Assembly: GCA_022376925.1 (NCBI GenBank)
Contig: JAIOJX010000032.1
Location: forward strand, 102,974,794-103,038,793
DNA from: Tragulus kanchil
Taxonomy: Eukaryota; Chordata; Mammalia; Artiodactyla; Tragulidae
Direction of reading: 5' to 3'
Length of the DNA: 64,000 nucleotides
Program-made: the position numbers and the translations under genes
Part shown: positions 1-12,478 of the stretch, one piece after another
How positions within the stretch are numbered: position 1 is the first letter of the stretch
Layout of the letters: the number at the start of each line of letters is the position of its first letter
The notes under the pieces: generated by a model
Databases searched by the model: none
Told to the model about the DNA's origin: nothing
The model's input: the letters and a program-made list of their open reading frames with translations, nothing else

Positions 1-1595
1 TCTGTCTTGCAGTGCAAGGGGCACCAGTTCCATCCCTGGCCCGGGAAGATCCCACATGCCACAGAGTGACTGGACTGGTGTGTCAAGCCAGTGCTCTGGA
101 GCACATGCTCCCAGAGCTGGTGCTCTACAACAAGAGAGGCCACTGCAATGGGAGGCCCACACAGGCCAAGGAATAAACATGGATGAAAATAAATAAATAA
201 AATACAAGGCCAAAGGTTTGAAAAAACAAAAACCAAAAACAGTTCCTTTTATGACTCCCAGCCTGTGCACATGCTTTTCCTCTACCCGGTCTGTTCTTCT
301 CACCCCTCTTTCCCCTTCCCTTAGCCTACTGGACCATGAGAGTTAATCCACAGCACTATGTGACTTCTTGTATTCGGTCCTTTCTGTGACACTAGCTTAT
401 AGTTGGCAGAGTTAGGTATTGGACATCCTCCTATTTCAGTCTAGTATATCCTTCCTCAAAAACTTGCCCTGTCTTAATCATCACCATTTCCTTTGTTAGA
501 TACTAGTTTCAGTTGAGGGGGACAAAGTTGATATTTGATTCATATTTTTCCCCCTCGAAGATGTTTATCTTACTTACCATTCAGCACTTTCTAAGGTCAG
601 CAGCTATTGATCAGTTTATGCAGGCAGTGAGGGTTGAGAAGAGGAGGATTGGACAAGTGCTGTCATTTGTGTGGTACTGTGTCAGTCTGTCAACTGTGCA
701 TCCATGTTAACCTGACAAGGATTAGTGATCCCCTGCCTGAGTGTCCACACTTGCATATGGGTACTGGTATTTAAAAATAAACTAAATAATTAGTATATAA
801 ATTTATTGAAATAATATATGCCTAATTTGTGTATCTTTTACTTTCTTAAAACTGCCTTTATGTTCACAGCATATCAAGTACAGTGATTATCATAAATACC
901 CACTGGGAAATATTACACACTTGTAGGTTTGAAATCAGACAGTTAGATACCTTGAAAAGGTATTAATACACTAAAAATATGACACTTGCCTTTGAATATG
1001 CTGTCTAGGTTTGTTCTATACTTATTTTAATAAATACAGAAACAAAGCATAGTCTGTTGATTAACTCTTAGAGGATCTATTTTAAAAAAGAAAAATCAGC
1101 CTTAAAAAATGCCAGGTCAGGGATTCCCTGGTGGTCCAGTGGATAGAGAGTCTGTCTTGCAGTGCAAGGGGCACCAGTTCCATCCCTGGCCCGGGAAGAT
1201 CCCACATGCCACAGAGTGACTGGACTGGTGTGTCAAGCCAGTGCTCTGGAGCACATGCTCCCAGAGCTGGTGCTCTACAACAAGAGAGGCCACTGCAATG
1301 GGAGGCCCACACAGGCCAAGGAATAAACATGGATGAAAATAAATAAATAAAATACAAGGCCAAAGGTTTGAAAAAACAAAAACCAAAAACAGTTCCTTTT
1401 ATGACTCCCAGCCTGTGCACATGCTTTTCCTCTACCCGGTCTGTTCTTCTCACCCCTCTTTCCCCTTCCCTTAGCCTACTGGACCATGAGAGTTAATCCA
1501 CAGCACTATGTGACTTCTTGTATTCGGTCCTTTCTGTGACACTAGCTTATAGTTGGCAGAGTTAGGTATTGGACATCCTCCTATTTCAGTCTAGT
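1..1595. repeat. Direct duplication 1 (period 1150)
   Basis: Bases 1-445 match 1151-1595 at an exact offset of 1150. The match ends where the next sequence is BovB. If the pattern is tandem, the second unit is 446-1595 and the first began about 704 bp before the window. The unit contains a CHR-type SINE and nondescript intron. Confidence 0.85.
1118..1358 (+). mobile_element. CHR-like tRNA-Glu SINE, diverged member
   Basis: Begins with a tRNA-Glu-like head (GATTCCCTGGTGGTCCAGTG) and ends in ATAAATAAATAAA. It shares the GGAGCACATGCTCCCAGAGC block with the younger copies below. The part from 1151 on is repeated at 1-208 by duplication 1. Confidence 0.85.
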
Positions 1596-1599
1596 GAGT

Positions 1600-2685
1600 C
1601 CCATGAGATTCCTGATCCTAGCTAAACCACATGTACTGTTAATTAAGTTTGCTGCTGAATTCTGGAAGAGATGGGAATACCAGGCCATCTTACCTGCTTC
1701 CTGAGAAACCTGTATGCAGGGCAAGAAGCAGCAGTTAGAACCGGACATGGAACAACAGATTAATTCCAAATTGGGAAAGAGTACGTCAAGGCTGTATATT
1801 GTCACCCTGCGTATTTAACTTATATGCAGAGTACCTCATGCACAATGCCCATCTGGATGAAGCACAAGCTGGAAGCAAGATTTCCAGGAGAAATATAAGT
1901 AGCCTCAGTTATGCAGATGACACCACCCTTATGGCAGAAAGCAAAGAGGAAGTAAAGAGTCTCTTGATAAAGGTGAAAGAGGAGAGTGAAAAGGCTGACT
2001 TAAAACTCAGCATTCAAAAAATTAAGATCATGGCATACAGTCCCATCACTTCATGGCATATAGATGGGCAAACAGTGGAAAGCAGTGACAGACTTTTATT
2101 TTCTTGGACTGCAAAATCACTGCGAATGGGGACTGCAGTCATGAAATTAAAAGATCCTTGCTCCTTAGAAGAAAAGCTGTAACAAACCCAGACAGCATAT
2201 TCAAAAGCAGAGACATCACTTTGCTGACAAAAGTCCATATAGCCAAAGCTATAGTTTTTCCAGTAGTCATGTATGGAAGTTAAAGTTGGACCATAAAGAA
2301 GGCTGAGCGCTGAAGAACTGATGCCTTTGAACTGTGGTGCTGGAGAATACTCTTGAGAATTCCTTGGACCACAAGGAGATCAAACCAATCAATCCTAAAG
2401 GAAATCAACCTTGAATATTCATTGGAAGGACTGATGCTGAACCTGAAGCTTCAGTACTTTGGCCTCCTGTTGCAAAGAGCTGACTCAGTGGAAAAGACCC
2501 TGAAGCTGGGAAAGATTGGAAGCAGAAGGAGAGGATGACAGAGGATGATATGGTTGGATGACATCACTGACTCAAGGACATGAGTTTGAGCAAGCTGCAG
2601 GAGATGGTGAAGGACAGGGAAGCCTGGCATGCTGCAGTCCATGGGGTCGCAGAGTCGGCCATGAATGAGTGACTGAGCTGAACTG
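1600..2685 (+). mobile_element. BovB LINE fragment with reverse-transcriptase remnant
   Basis: A 5'-truncated BovB (RTE clade). A 127-codon open stretch at 1799-2182 includes the RT catalytic motif SYADDTTLMAES. It then frameshifts, so it is dead. The 3' end has the usual BovB GTCGCAGAGTCGGCCATGA and GACTGAGCTGAACT tail. It was probably once longer upstream. Confidence 0.9.
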
Positions 2686-4133
2686 GTTTTCTTTTAGAGC
2701 TTTGATGTCTTCTAATCCACTTCTTCCCATTCACTCTTCCTCTCCACTCATTAAAAATCCCTACTTGAATTTGAATAGAAACCCTTACATACAGTGCTCT
2801 ATTATAATATGTATCCCCGTGTATTGAAATTATTTATGTATTTGTCACTCAGACTGAATTGTAGGCCTTTTAAGATCAGGGTCTGGTCATTTGTATTTTT
2901 CATGTAGTCCAAGGGAACCCTTGACTTAGGAGGTGCTAAATAAAAGAATCTGATCTGGAAAATACACAGTTAGCATCAACATTTTGGAATACATTTTCAT
3001 GAAGCACAAGCTGGAAGCAAGATTTCTATAAGTAGCCTCAGTTATGCAGATGACACCACCCTTATGGCAGAAAGCAAAGAGGAAGTAAAGAGTCTCTTGA
3101 TAAAGGTGAAAGAGGAGAGTGAAAAGGCTGACTTAAAACTCAGCATTCAAAAAATTAAGATCATGGCATACAGTCCCATCACTTCATGGCATATAGATGG
3201 GCAAACAGTGGAAAGCAGTGACAGACTTTTATTTTCTTGGACTGCAAAATCACTGCGAATGGGGACTGCAGTCATGAAATTAAAAGATCCTTGCTCCTTA
3301 GAAGAAAAGCTGTAACAAACCCAGACAGCATATTCAAAAGCAGAGACATCACTTTGCTGACAAAAGTCCATATAGCCAAAGCTATAGTTTTTCCAGTAGT
3401 CATGTATGGAAGTTAAAGTTGGACCATAAAGAAGGCTGAGCGCTGAAGAACTGATGCCTTTGAACTGTGGTGCTGGAGAATACTCTTGAGAATTCCTTGG
3501 ACCACAAGGAGATCAAACCAATCAATCCTAAAGGAAATCAACCTTGAATATTCATTGGAAGGACTGATGCTGAACCTGAAGCTTCAGTACTTTGGCCTCC
3601 TGTTGCAAAGAGCTGACTCAGTGGAAAAGACCCTGAAGCTGGGAAAGATTGGAAGCAGAAGGAGAAGGGGATGACAGAGGATGATATGGTTGGATGACAT
3701 CACTGACTCAAGGACATGAGTTTGAGCAAGCTGCAGGAGATGGTGAAGGACAGGGAAGCCTGGCATGCTGCAGTCCATGGGGTCGCAGAGTCGGCCATGA
3801 ATGAGTGACTGAGCTGAACTGGTTTTCTTTTAGAGCTTTGATGTCTTCTAATCCACTTCTTCCCATTCACTCTTCCTCTCCACTCATTAAAAATCCCTAC
3901 TTGAATTTGAATAGAAACCCTTACATACAGTGCTCTATTATAATATGTATCCCCGTGTATTGAAATTATTTATGTATTTGTCACTCAGACTGAATTGTAG
4001 GCCTTTTAAGATCAGGGTCTGGTCATTTGTATTTTTCATGTAGTCCAAGGGAACCCTTGACTTAGGAGGTGCTAAATAAAAGAATCTGATCTGGAAAATA
4101 CACAGTTAGCATCAACATTTTGGAATACATTTT
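1857..4133. repeat. Direct duplication 2 (units 1857-2998 and 2999-4133)
   Basis: A BovB 3' part plus flanking unique sequence is present twice. The right copy lacks 9 bp (CCAGGAGAA) close to its left edge and has 3 extra bases in a G/A run near 3666. The rest looks the same. Confidence 0.95.
2999..3822 (+). mobile_element. BovB LINE fragment, second copy from duplication 2
   Basis: The same BovB insertion as 1857-2685 repeated. The YADD motif and 3' tail are present. It should not be counted as a separate insertion. Confidence 0.9.
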
Positions 4134-4405
4134 CCTCCTTTCATTTACACCAAGTATTGTTGGGAATGGTGCATCTATCAATATAATGATGATTCTTGAG
4201 ATAACTGTTAATCCTAGTGAGTTTATTTTGAAGTGAAACTATGGAGACACTGTTGGATTATTTTTTTTTAATCTCTGCTTTCTTACCCCAGTTTTTAAAA
4301 GTGAATCTTGCCTGAAATAACCTACATCATAACTTAAAGGTAACAAGTATTTTGGTAGTCCTATAGATTTCTGTCATGGTATTTACCTTGTTTTACAGTT
4401 TGTGG

Positions 4406-4619
4406 AGGACGTCCCAGGTTGTGTGCAGTGGTAAAGAATTCACCTGCAGTGCAAGAGATGCAGGAGACGTGGGTTTGTTTCCTGGAAAGATCCTCTGGAC
4501 GAGGAAACGACAACCCACTCCAGTATCCTTGCCTGGAAAATCCCATGGACAGGGGAGCCTAGTGGATTATAATCCAGAGGGTCACAAAGAATCAAACACA
4601 ATTTAGCATCTGATCACAC
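4406..4619 (+). mobile_element. Bov-tA SINE with target-site duplication
   Basis: A tRNA-like head, then CAACCCACTCCAGTATCCTT and GCCTGGAAAATCCCATGGAC typical of the BovB-derived half. It is flanked by ACAGTTTGTGG at 4395-4405 and 4620-4630. Confidence 0.9.
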
Positions 4620-5504
4620 ACAGTTTGTGGGAAGGAACTTTTTTTGAAACGTTGCAAGTATTTTTCTAATGGACACCATTTTGGACATAACACATTAATT
4701 GTGGAGTTGCGTATTCAGCACCACTCTCTCTGCTTGCTAAATTTCTTCTGTAGCTCATATAAAAATACTGCACATAGAAAAGAACATAATGCATGTTAAA
4801 AGGAAAGTTTTGTTTTTTTTAAAGCCCTCGTAGAATTGTTTTCCAGTCTGTTTTTATGTGAGTTTGTTACATGTCTTAGTTGAGCTCAGCTTCAGTACAG
4901 AGAAGATTATTTACAGAAATTGTCATTTCTGGAGAAGAAAGAAAAATAGACTGGAATAATTAACATAGCAAATTGACTTTTAGTGTTGTTTTTATTTCAG
5001 ATTGTCCTATTTGGTTTATTTGTCAATGTAATAATGATTAATGATATCACTATTAATCCAAGTGAGATTTTTTTATTTTGAAGTAAAGCTATTGGGACAC
5101 TGATTTTTACCCCTCCTTTTATACCCTGGTATTAAAAAAAGAGGGAGAAAGAAAAGAAAAGGTGTGTGTACAAAAAGGAAGGAAACAGTCATACGAGGAG
5201 CGTTTATGCAGCACTGAACAAATATTTGTTGAATGTCTTTGGGTCTGGTCTGGCTCTTACTGCTTCTTAGGAACGTGTACCCTATTGCAGTAATCCTTAA
5301 GGGTGGGTAGGGATGACCAGGAGCATATCAGGTTGCTTTTTCAGGATAGCTTGTCCCAACAAGGCTCCCAGCTATCCCAGGAGCTTGTGACAGAGTGCAG
5401 AGCATTGGGTAAAAGTACCTAATAAGACCTTAGAAAAGGTGTGTGTGCGGTGGCCAACCACAAATTCAATGTGGATGTAATTCGATTTGTATACTAGGTG
5501 TATT

Positions 5505-5885
5505 TTTCCAAAGATTTTGTTTTGAACAGTTTCCAGCCTACAGAAAAGTTGGAAGAACAGTACACTGGCATACGTTTCACCTGGGTTCAGCATTTGCAAA
5601 CATTCTGTCATATCGACTTTCTTTCTCCTCTGTCTTTAAGGATAAACACAAACACACTTTTTTTTCTGAGCCTTTTAAATGTAAGTTGCAAACGCGGTGA
5701 CACTTGACTCCTAAATACTTGTGTGAATCTCCTAGAGACAAAGACATTGTCCTACAGAACCACAATAGCATTGTCACAACCAAAGGAATTTTAACAATAC
5801 ATCAGTATTCTCTCTTATTTGATCCATATTTAGATTTCCCAACTTGTACCAAAAATACCCTTTATAGATGTCTTTAAAAAGCAGT
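5505..5885. mobile_element. Old L1-type 3' fragment
   Basis: Resembles the mammalian L1M 3'-UTR-type sequence (AACAGTTTCCAGCCTACAGA, then AAATACTTGTGTGAAT and GAGACAAAGACATTG blocks). Identified by recall only; orientation not assigned. Confidence 0.45.
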
Positions 5886-5894
5886 CCAGGATTG

Positions 5895-6490
5895 AATAAA
5901 AAATTATCTCATACCTGTCGGAATGACTGTCATCAAAAGAACACAAATAACAAATGTTGGTGAAGATGTGGAGAAAAGGCAACTTTTGTGCACTGTTGGT
6001 GAGAAAGTAAATTGGTGCAGCCATTGTGGAAGACAGTATGGAGGTTTCTCAAAAAACTAAAAATAGAACTACCATATGACCCAGCAATACTCTTCAGTAT
6101 ATATCGGGGGAAAAAAACCAACAAAACACTAATTGGAAAAGATACATGCATCCCAATGTTTATAGCAGCATTACTTATAATTGCCAAAATATGGGAACAA
6201 CTTAACGTGTCCGTCAGCAGATGGATAAAGAAGGTGTATATGTATACACACACACACATATAAATACACACATGCAAAGGAATACTACTCAGTCATAAAA
6301 GAGAGTGAATGTTGCCAGTTACATTAATGTGGATAGACTTGGAGAGCATTATGCTAAGTGAAATAAGTGAACCAGAGAAAGACATACTGTATAATATCAC
6401 TTACATGTGGAATCTGAAACATTAACGATATGTAACAACAAAGAAGCAGGCTCACAGATAAAACTGAGAACAAACAGTAAAGACAACAAA
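5895..6490 (+). mobile_element. L1 ORF2 3' end and 3' UTR fragment
   Basis: Matches the well-known end of L1 ORF2 (CCATATGACCCAGCAATAC, then TTTATAGCAGCATTACTTAT, then GCTAAGTGAAATAAGTGAAC). Frameshifts interrupt any long ORF. A short CA repeat is at 6244-6260. Confidence 0.85.
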
Positions 6491-7064
6491 GAGGGCGTTG
6501 GATAACTGCTTGGGTTCCAGGAAGAGGCCCATGCTGAGGATGAGCTGTGAGAGCCTTCAGCTTGAGGGTGGTTACATTGTACATTCTCAGCAGGGCCAGC
6601 AGCACTCCCACGGAGTAAAAACTGGTCCCTGAGGGTTGAAAATATCTTAGGTATTAACAGTGGTGTACTCCAAAACCTCCACCCTACCCAACACCATCTT
6701 ATTCTTTAGTGTTTTAGTGAGATCCCCCAGTGGGTGCGTGGGTCTAGAGTAGCTTTCCGAGTACTGGGCTACTAGGTCCTCCATTGTTTAGGGACTGCGG
6801 TGACAAGGAGGAAGTCATGGAGGAGAGAGGAGTGGCTAGTGAAGTGAGAGGAACCAGAGAGGGGCTCTGTCCTGGAAGCCTCGTGAGGGAGGTGTTCCAG
6901 GGAGGATGGAGACATCAGCTGTGTTAACTGTCACTGGGGGTCAGGTGAGGACAGGGCACTGACCGAGTGCATGAGGCTGAATAAGCTGGATAACGTAGGT
7001 CTCAGCCTAAATGTCATCTCATTTTAGGCTATCTTCAATCATGATAGGCTGGGTCCCCCCTTTT

Positions 7065-7395
7065 TTTTTAATTGTGAAAAACATAAAATTTTATCATTTT
7101 AGCCATTTTCGAGTATACAGTTCAGTAGTGTTATTGTTAACCTTCTATAAAGAAAATCTCTGTAACTTTTTCATCTTGTAAAACTGAAACTATACCAGTT
7201 AAACTACAATTCCTGTTTTTTCTCCTCCCCCAGCTCCTGCGAACCACCATTCTTTCTGTTTCTATGAATTTGATTACATGAGATACCTTGTTGAATTGGA
7301 ATAGCATAGTGGCCTCAAGGTTCATTTGTGTTGTAGCATATAATAGGATTTTCTTCCTTTTTAAGGCTAAATGATATCCCACTGGTTCCCCTTCT
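7065..7395 (-). mobile_element. L1M 3' fragment, antisense
   Basis: Carries the antisense L1 phrases ACAGTTCAGTAGTGTTATTG, CTTGTAAAACTGAAACTATA and CTCAAGGTTCATTTGTGTTG, in the same order as in the larger antisense copy at 21400-21780. Confidence 0.75.
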
Positions 7396-7667
7396 TATAT
7401 ACTTTTGTAGTACTCTTGTTATTACAAATGTTCCTTACAAGATATTATAATCCCTTATAAAATTGTCTTTTCTGATAGGCAGTGTGTTTCAAAGCTTCAA
7501 AGACAGACTGTATTTATTTTACTCATTGATGTATTCACAGCTTCTGGATAATACTGATGAGAATTCAGTATAAAAGCAGAAGACAGAATACCTTAGTTTG
7601 GAGGAATCTTGAAAAATTTATCAGAGATGATACTTGAACTGATTTTGAAGACTGTCCTCTATTCAGG

Positions 7668-7988
7668 GTACTAAGATTACATGTTGTAGAATGGATGGCT
7701 TGTAAACAACATAAATTAATTTCTCACAGTTCTGGAGGTTGGAAAGTTCAGGATCAGGGTGCTAGTGGCTTTGGTGTCTGTTGAGGACGTGCTTCCAGGT
7801 TCATAGTTATCTCCTTGTTTTAACCTCACATGGAAGGGCCAAGGGAGCTCTCTGTGGTCCCTTTGGTAAGAGCAGAGCTCTCATGACATGATCACCTCCT
7901 AAAGGGCCCATCTTCAAATACCATCACCTCAGGGATTAAGTTCCAACATATGAACTTTAGGGGGACACCAGCGTTCAATTTTTAGCAG
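7668..7988 (-). mobile_element. MaLR (MST/MLT1-like) solo LTR, antisense
   Basis: Recognised by TTTCTCACAGTTCTGGAGG, GGTTCATAGTTATCTCC and CCAACATATGAACTTTAGGG, all blocks of ERVL-MaLR LTRs in reverse orientation. No internal retroviral coding sequence is seen next to it. The part after 7739 is repeated at 8848-9096. Confidence 0.7.
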
Positions 7989-8149
7989 AGGAAAAGCAGT
8001 CATTTATTGAGTTGGAGAAGAAGCACTCTAAGCACTCTAAGCAAAGGAAAGCACAGAGAGGCAGCATGGTTTTCCAGCAAGTCCTGTGTGTTCAGGGGCC
8101 TGGACGTTCAGTGCTGTTAGAGCAGAAGGGCTGAGAAAGTAGCAGGTAG

Positions 8150-8560
8150 GTTCTGTTTGTAGGTTGTGGTCAGAGAGCGAAGCACTTCCTGTGCTAGTGT
8201 CGGAGACCTGCTTTTACTTTCTAGGTCCTTATAGGCAGCTGGGAGCTATGGGAGGTTTCTGAGCAAGTAATTGATGGGATCATATCCTTTTTTTTTTTTT
8301 TTTTTTTGTCTTGGTTTTTGTTTTGTAAAGAAAGGTCACTGGCGTTTTTTAGAGGCCTCCGGTGGGGCTAAAATGGTGCAGGGGACACAATCCTGGTGAT
8401 AAGTGCTGCAGTCTGAGTAGCATGCAGCGAGGGCCTCAGCCAGGATGGTGGGCAGCCAGGAGAGACCACCGAGGAGACATTTCTGAGATGGAATGACTGT
8501 AGTTTGGGGCCTGATTGGTTGGAAAGATGACACAGAGTTTCAGAGATTAGGAATAGTAGA
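8150..8560 (+). mobile_element. L2 3'-end-like fragment
   Basis: Contains GGGAGCTATGGGAGGTTTCT, GAGCAAGTAATTGATGGGAT and AAAGAAAGGTCACTGG, which resemble L2 3' sequence. An inserted T run splits it at 8288-8307. Copied at 9258-9673. Confidence 0.45.
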
Positions 8561-8699
8561 GAAGAAACAAATTCAAAGCAGAACAGGAGTTCTCCCGACT
8601 TCTTAGTGAAAGTTGAAGGATCTGACAGGAATATAGAAGTACTCATCTGAAGCTTGAAGAAAGGTCTGGGCCACTGGATACAATGTAGCAGTTGGTTGT

Positions 8700-8845
8700 A
8701 CTTGGCCTTCTATAAGGTTGCTCTCCGATCTGCATAATAATCCTGCAAGCCAGCCACTGTTCTCTGTTGTTGAGAATACTAGGGCATGTAGAGATTAAGA
8801 AACTTTCAAGCAAGTAAATGGTGGTGATAGAATCAACATTTAAAG
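8700..8845 (+). mobile_element. MIR-like fragment
   Basis: The order of blocks (TGCATAATAATCCTGCAAGC, then GTAGAGATTAAGAAACTTTC, then CAAGTAAATGGTGGTGATAG) resembles the MIR core and 3' part. Copied at 9809-9959. Confidence 0.5.
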
Positions 8846-9959
8846 TCTTGGAAAGTTCAGGATCAGGGTGCTAGTGGCTTTGGTGTCTGTTGAGGACGTG
8901 CTTCCAGGTTCATAGTTATCTCCTTGTTTTAACCTCACATGGAAGGGCCAAGGGAGCTCTCTGTGGTCCCTTTGGTAAGAGCAGAGCTCTCATGACATGA
9001 TCACCTCCTAAAGGGCCCATCTTCAAATACCATCACCTCAGGGATTAAGTTCCAACATATGAACTTTAGGGGGACACCAGCGTTCAATTTTTAGCAGAGG
9101 AAAAGCAGTCATTTATTGAGTTGGAGAAGAAGCACTCTAAGCACTCTAAGCAAAGGAAAGCACAGAGAGGCAGCATGGTTTTCCAGCAAGTCCTGTGTGT
9201 TCAGGGGCCTGGACGTTCAGTGCTGTTAGAGCAGAAGGGCTGAGAAAGTAGCAGGTAGGTTCTGTTTGTAGGTTGTGGTCAGAGAGCGAAGCACTTCCTG
9301 TGCTAGTGTCGGAGACCTGCTTTTACTTTCTAGGTCCTTATAGGCAGCTGGGAGCTATGGGAGGTTTCTGAGCAAGTAATTGATGGGATCATATCCTTTT
9401 TTTTTTTTTTTTTTTTTTGTCTTGGTTTTTGTTTTGTAAAGAAAGGTCACTGGCGTTTTTTAGAGGCCTCCGGAGTGGGGCTAAAATGGTGCAGGGGACA
9501 CAATCCTGGTGATAAGTGCTGCAGTCTGAGTAGCATGCAGCGAGGGCCTCAGCCAGGATGGTGGGCAGCCAGGAGAGACCACCGAGGAGACATTTCTGAG
9601 ATGGAATGACTGTAGTTTGGGGCCTGATTGGTTGGAAAGATGACACAGAGTTTCAGAGATTAGGAATAGTAGAGAAGAAACAAATTCAAAGCAGAACAGG
9701 AGTTCTCCCGACTTCTTAGTGAAAGTTGAAGGATCTGACAGGAATATAGAAGTACTCATCTGAAGCTTGAAGAAAGGTCTGGGCCACTGGATACAATGTA
9801 GCAGTTGGTTGTACTTGGCCTTCTATAAGGTTGCTCTCCGATCTGCATAATAATCCTGCAAGCCAGCCACTGTTCTCTGTTGTTGAGAATACTAGGGCAT
9901 GTAGAGAGATTAAGAAACTTTCAAGCAAGTAAATGGTGGTGATAGAATCAACATTTAAA

Positions 9960-10695
9960 TCTGTCATATGGGAATATATAATAAAGGACATTTCAACAAA
10001 ATTAAGAATAAAAGATATTTGTTTATCCTAGAAAACCCCTTATCTAGAACTTTAGAAATGCCAATGGATTAAGAAATATTAGTGCTTTGGGAGAAAAAGA
10101 GTTGAGAATCAGTCCTCTCTTACCTTCTCAACTCTTAGTATAGGGGACATTATATAAAATTTTTGTTCGGTTTTTAAATAACAATTTATACCGCCATTCT
10201 GGAGTGGTGCTCTTAGGGACTGTAGCATCCTTCCAGTTTTAGGGGGAAATTGGACTACTTCCAGGACGCTTAATGTAGAACCAGAGATTTGGGGAAACAT
10301 TGATTTGAATTCTCATCCCATTCTGAATCCATGAATGACTGTTAGCGTTAGGCAGGAGACCATAAGAAATATGATTTCAGTAACTTTTCTTATTTGAGCC
10401 TCAGTTTTGCCCATGACAGATTTTGGGCAACATGACAGATTTTGCCTTATTGCCTCATGGGGTTGGGCACCATCCCTGACACATGGTAGCTAAGTACTCA
10501 GTAGGCTATTAGTTCTCCTTTGCCTCTCACTCATTTTTCTCTGCATATATTCTAAATCCCCCTTTACCATCTCATTCCTTTTCCCTGCTGTCTATTAAAA
10601 CTAAGATTCAACTTCAGCTACTAATTTTTTTGTTCCTGAGATCAATGATGTGTAATTCTCAGACCTTATGTCTAAATGATAAAGGATAGATCCTA
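9960..10695. other. No recognisable feature
   Basis: AT-rich intronic-type sequence. The only internal structure noted is a short doubled phrase (CATGACAGATTTTGGGCAA / CATGACAGATTTTGCC) near 10412-10445. Confidence 0.5.
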
Positions 10696-11119
10696 TGTGT
10701 TGCTTAGTCGTGTCCAACTCTTTTTTTTTTTTTTTTAACATATTTATTTATTTGGCTACACCAGGTCTTAGGTGCTTTATTCGGAATCCTTGATCTTTAG
10801 TTGTGCCATACGGAATCTGTAGCACGTGAACTCTTAGTTGCAGCATGTGAGATCTAGTTCCCTGACCAGGGATGGAAGCCAGGCCCCCTGCATTGGGAGG
10901 ATGAAGTCTTAGCCACTGAACCACCAGGGAAGTCCCCTGTGTCCAACTCTTTACAATCCCATGGGCCACCAGGCTCCTCTGTCCATGGGATTCTCCAGGC
11001 AAGAATACTGGAGTAAGTAACCATTCCCTACTCCAGAGGATCTTCCTGACCCAGGGATCAAACCCAGGTCTCCTGCATTGCAGGTGGATTCCTTACCATC
11101 TGAGCCACCAGGGAAGCCC
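10696..11119 (-). mobile_element. Bov-tA SINE interrupted by a later SINE
   Basis: The antisense Bov-tA starts at 10696 (GTGTTGCTTAGTCGTGTCC) and resumes at 10939 (GTGTCCAACTCTTT) to finish CCACCAGGGAAGCCC. The interruption is the CHR SINE at 10724-10938. Confidence 0.9.
10724..10938 (-). mobile_element. CHR-type SINE nested in Bov-tA
   Basis: A T run (reverse poly-A), TTTATTTATTTGGCTACACC and the end CCACCAGGGAAGTCCC. It is flanked by 14-bp duplications of the host Bov-tA (GTGTCCAACTCTTT at 10710-10723 and 10939-10952). Confidence 0.9.
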
Positions 11120-11532
11120 ATATGTAAGATAACAATTTTGAATTTAAAGACTTCTCATGAAAACCTTTTTTGTATATATTGAATCAACGCCAAGGGTATG
11201 AAAGAAAGTGATCATGGGAAGTATCAACTTTCGTAGAAAAGTTAGGAAATTCTCTACTACTTATAACATGGTATGAAAATGAATTTCAAGAAAACAATTT
11301 GCTGACAAACTTGAGGCACAGTATGTTAGTGACTTGGGAACCTGCCCTTGTCCTTCATTTAGTAATCATCTAATCTGTGATAACAAATCAAATACATTTG
11401 CATAGAAGTGTCTCTGAATTGCTTTGAAAAATATTAAGACTGATAATCTGGAGGTCTCAACTTTCATTAGAAAATTGTGACTTAGTGACTTGGAATCAAC
11501 TGTTCATATTCTCATGTTTTCCTTTAAGCACT

Positions 11533-11908
11533 TGATACTGTTGTTAATCGCTCAGTTGTGTCTGACTCTTTGCAGCCCCATGGACGACAGCACACCAGGC
11601 TTCCTTGTCCTTCACCATCTCCTGGATGGTGACCTCTCACATTCATTGAGTAGGTGTTGCCATCCAAGCATCTCCTCATCTCTCATCTCCCATCCCCTTC
11701 TCCTCCTGCCTTCTGTCTTTATCAGCATCAGGTGGCCAAAGTATTGGAGCTGCGGTTTCAGCATCAGTCCTTCCAATGAATATGTAGGGTTGATTTCCTT
11801 TGAGATTGACTGGTTTGATCTCCTTGCTATCCAGAGAGAGTCTTTTCCAACACCACAGTTCAAAAGCATCAGTTCTTCACCGCTCAGCCTTCTTTATGTC
11901 CAGCTAGC
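11533..11908 (-). mobile_element. BovB 3' fragment, antisense
   Basis: Reverse complement of the BovB tail: CGCTCAGTTGTGTCTGACTC at the left, then CAAAGTATTGGAGCTGCGG and GAACTGATGCTTTTGAAC read in reverse. The part from 11720 is repeated at 12779-12966. Confidence 0.88.
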
Positions 11909-12214
11909 ACCTAATATATATAGTACTAATTATTGTTTATTTAGATAAAGGACAAATGCATTTTTAAAAATCATGGAGAGGTGATTTGGGATCAGTTTGG
12001 CATCTTCATTTTTCTGTACATTAACCACACTTTTGGAAGTTATTTTGAGTATGTTATTGGCTAGCAATGTAGTTCAAAAATCAAATTTAGTATTAGCATA
12101 CACTTTAAGCAGTATTGGCTGTCTTCTATCCCTTAAGTTTTTTTATCTGTATTTGTTGGATTAGTGGCTATAGACTGGAGCAGAGCTTGCCTCTTGAACT
12201 AACAGGCAGTATTT

Positions 12215-12478
12215 TGGGGGGGAGCACTTTTATTGGTCTTTCGTTTATTTATTTTCATCCATCTCTTTTCTTTGGCCTGTGTGGGCCTCCCATTGCAATG
12301 GCCTCTCTCACTGCAGAGCACTGACTCTGGGCGCATACATTCCACAGCACTGGCTTGTAATTGGACACACCAGTCCAGCCACTCTGCAGCATGTGGGATC
12401 TTCCCATGCCAGGGATTAAACCGGCGCCTCTTGCAGTGCAAGGCGGACTCTTTATCCACTGGACTACCAGGGAAGCCC
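12215..12478 (-). mobile_element. CHR-like SINE with target-site duplication
   Basis: Flanked by CTAACAGGCAGTATTT at 12199-12214 and 12479-12494. The T-rich side is short and a G run takes its place. Diverged from the young copies but shares GGCCTCCCATTGCAATGGCC. Confidence 0.9.

Larger units (their letters stand above)
7739..9959. repeat. Direct duplication 3 (units 7739-8844 and 8848-9959)
   Basis: Both units carry part of a MaLR LTR, L2/MIR-like sequence and a long T run. Differences are T-run length, two or three bases at CCGG(AG)TGGGG, and a GA insertion in GTAGAGAGATT. Confidence 0.95.

Noticed and set aside
1799..2182. 127-codon frame with a reverse-transcriptase motif
   Set aside because: A dead BovB fragment: frameshifted after the YADD region and lacking the endonuclease part.
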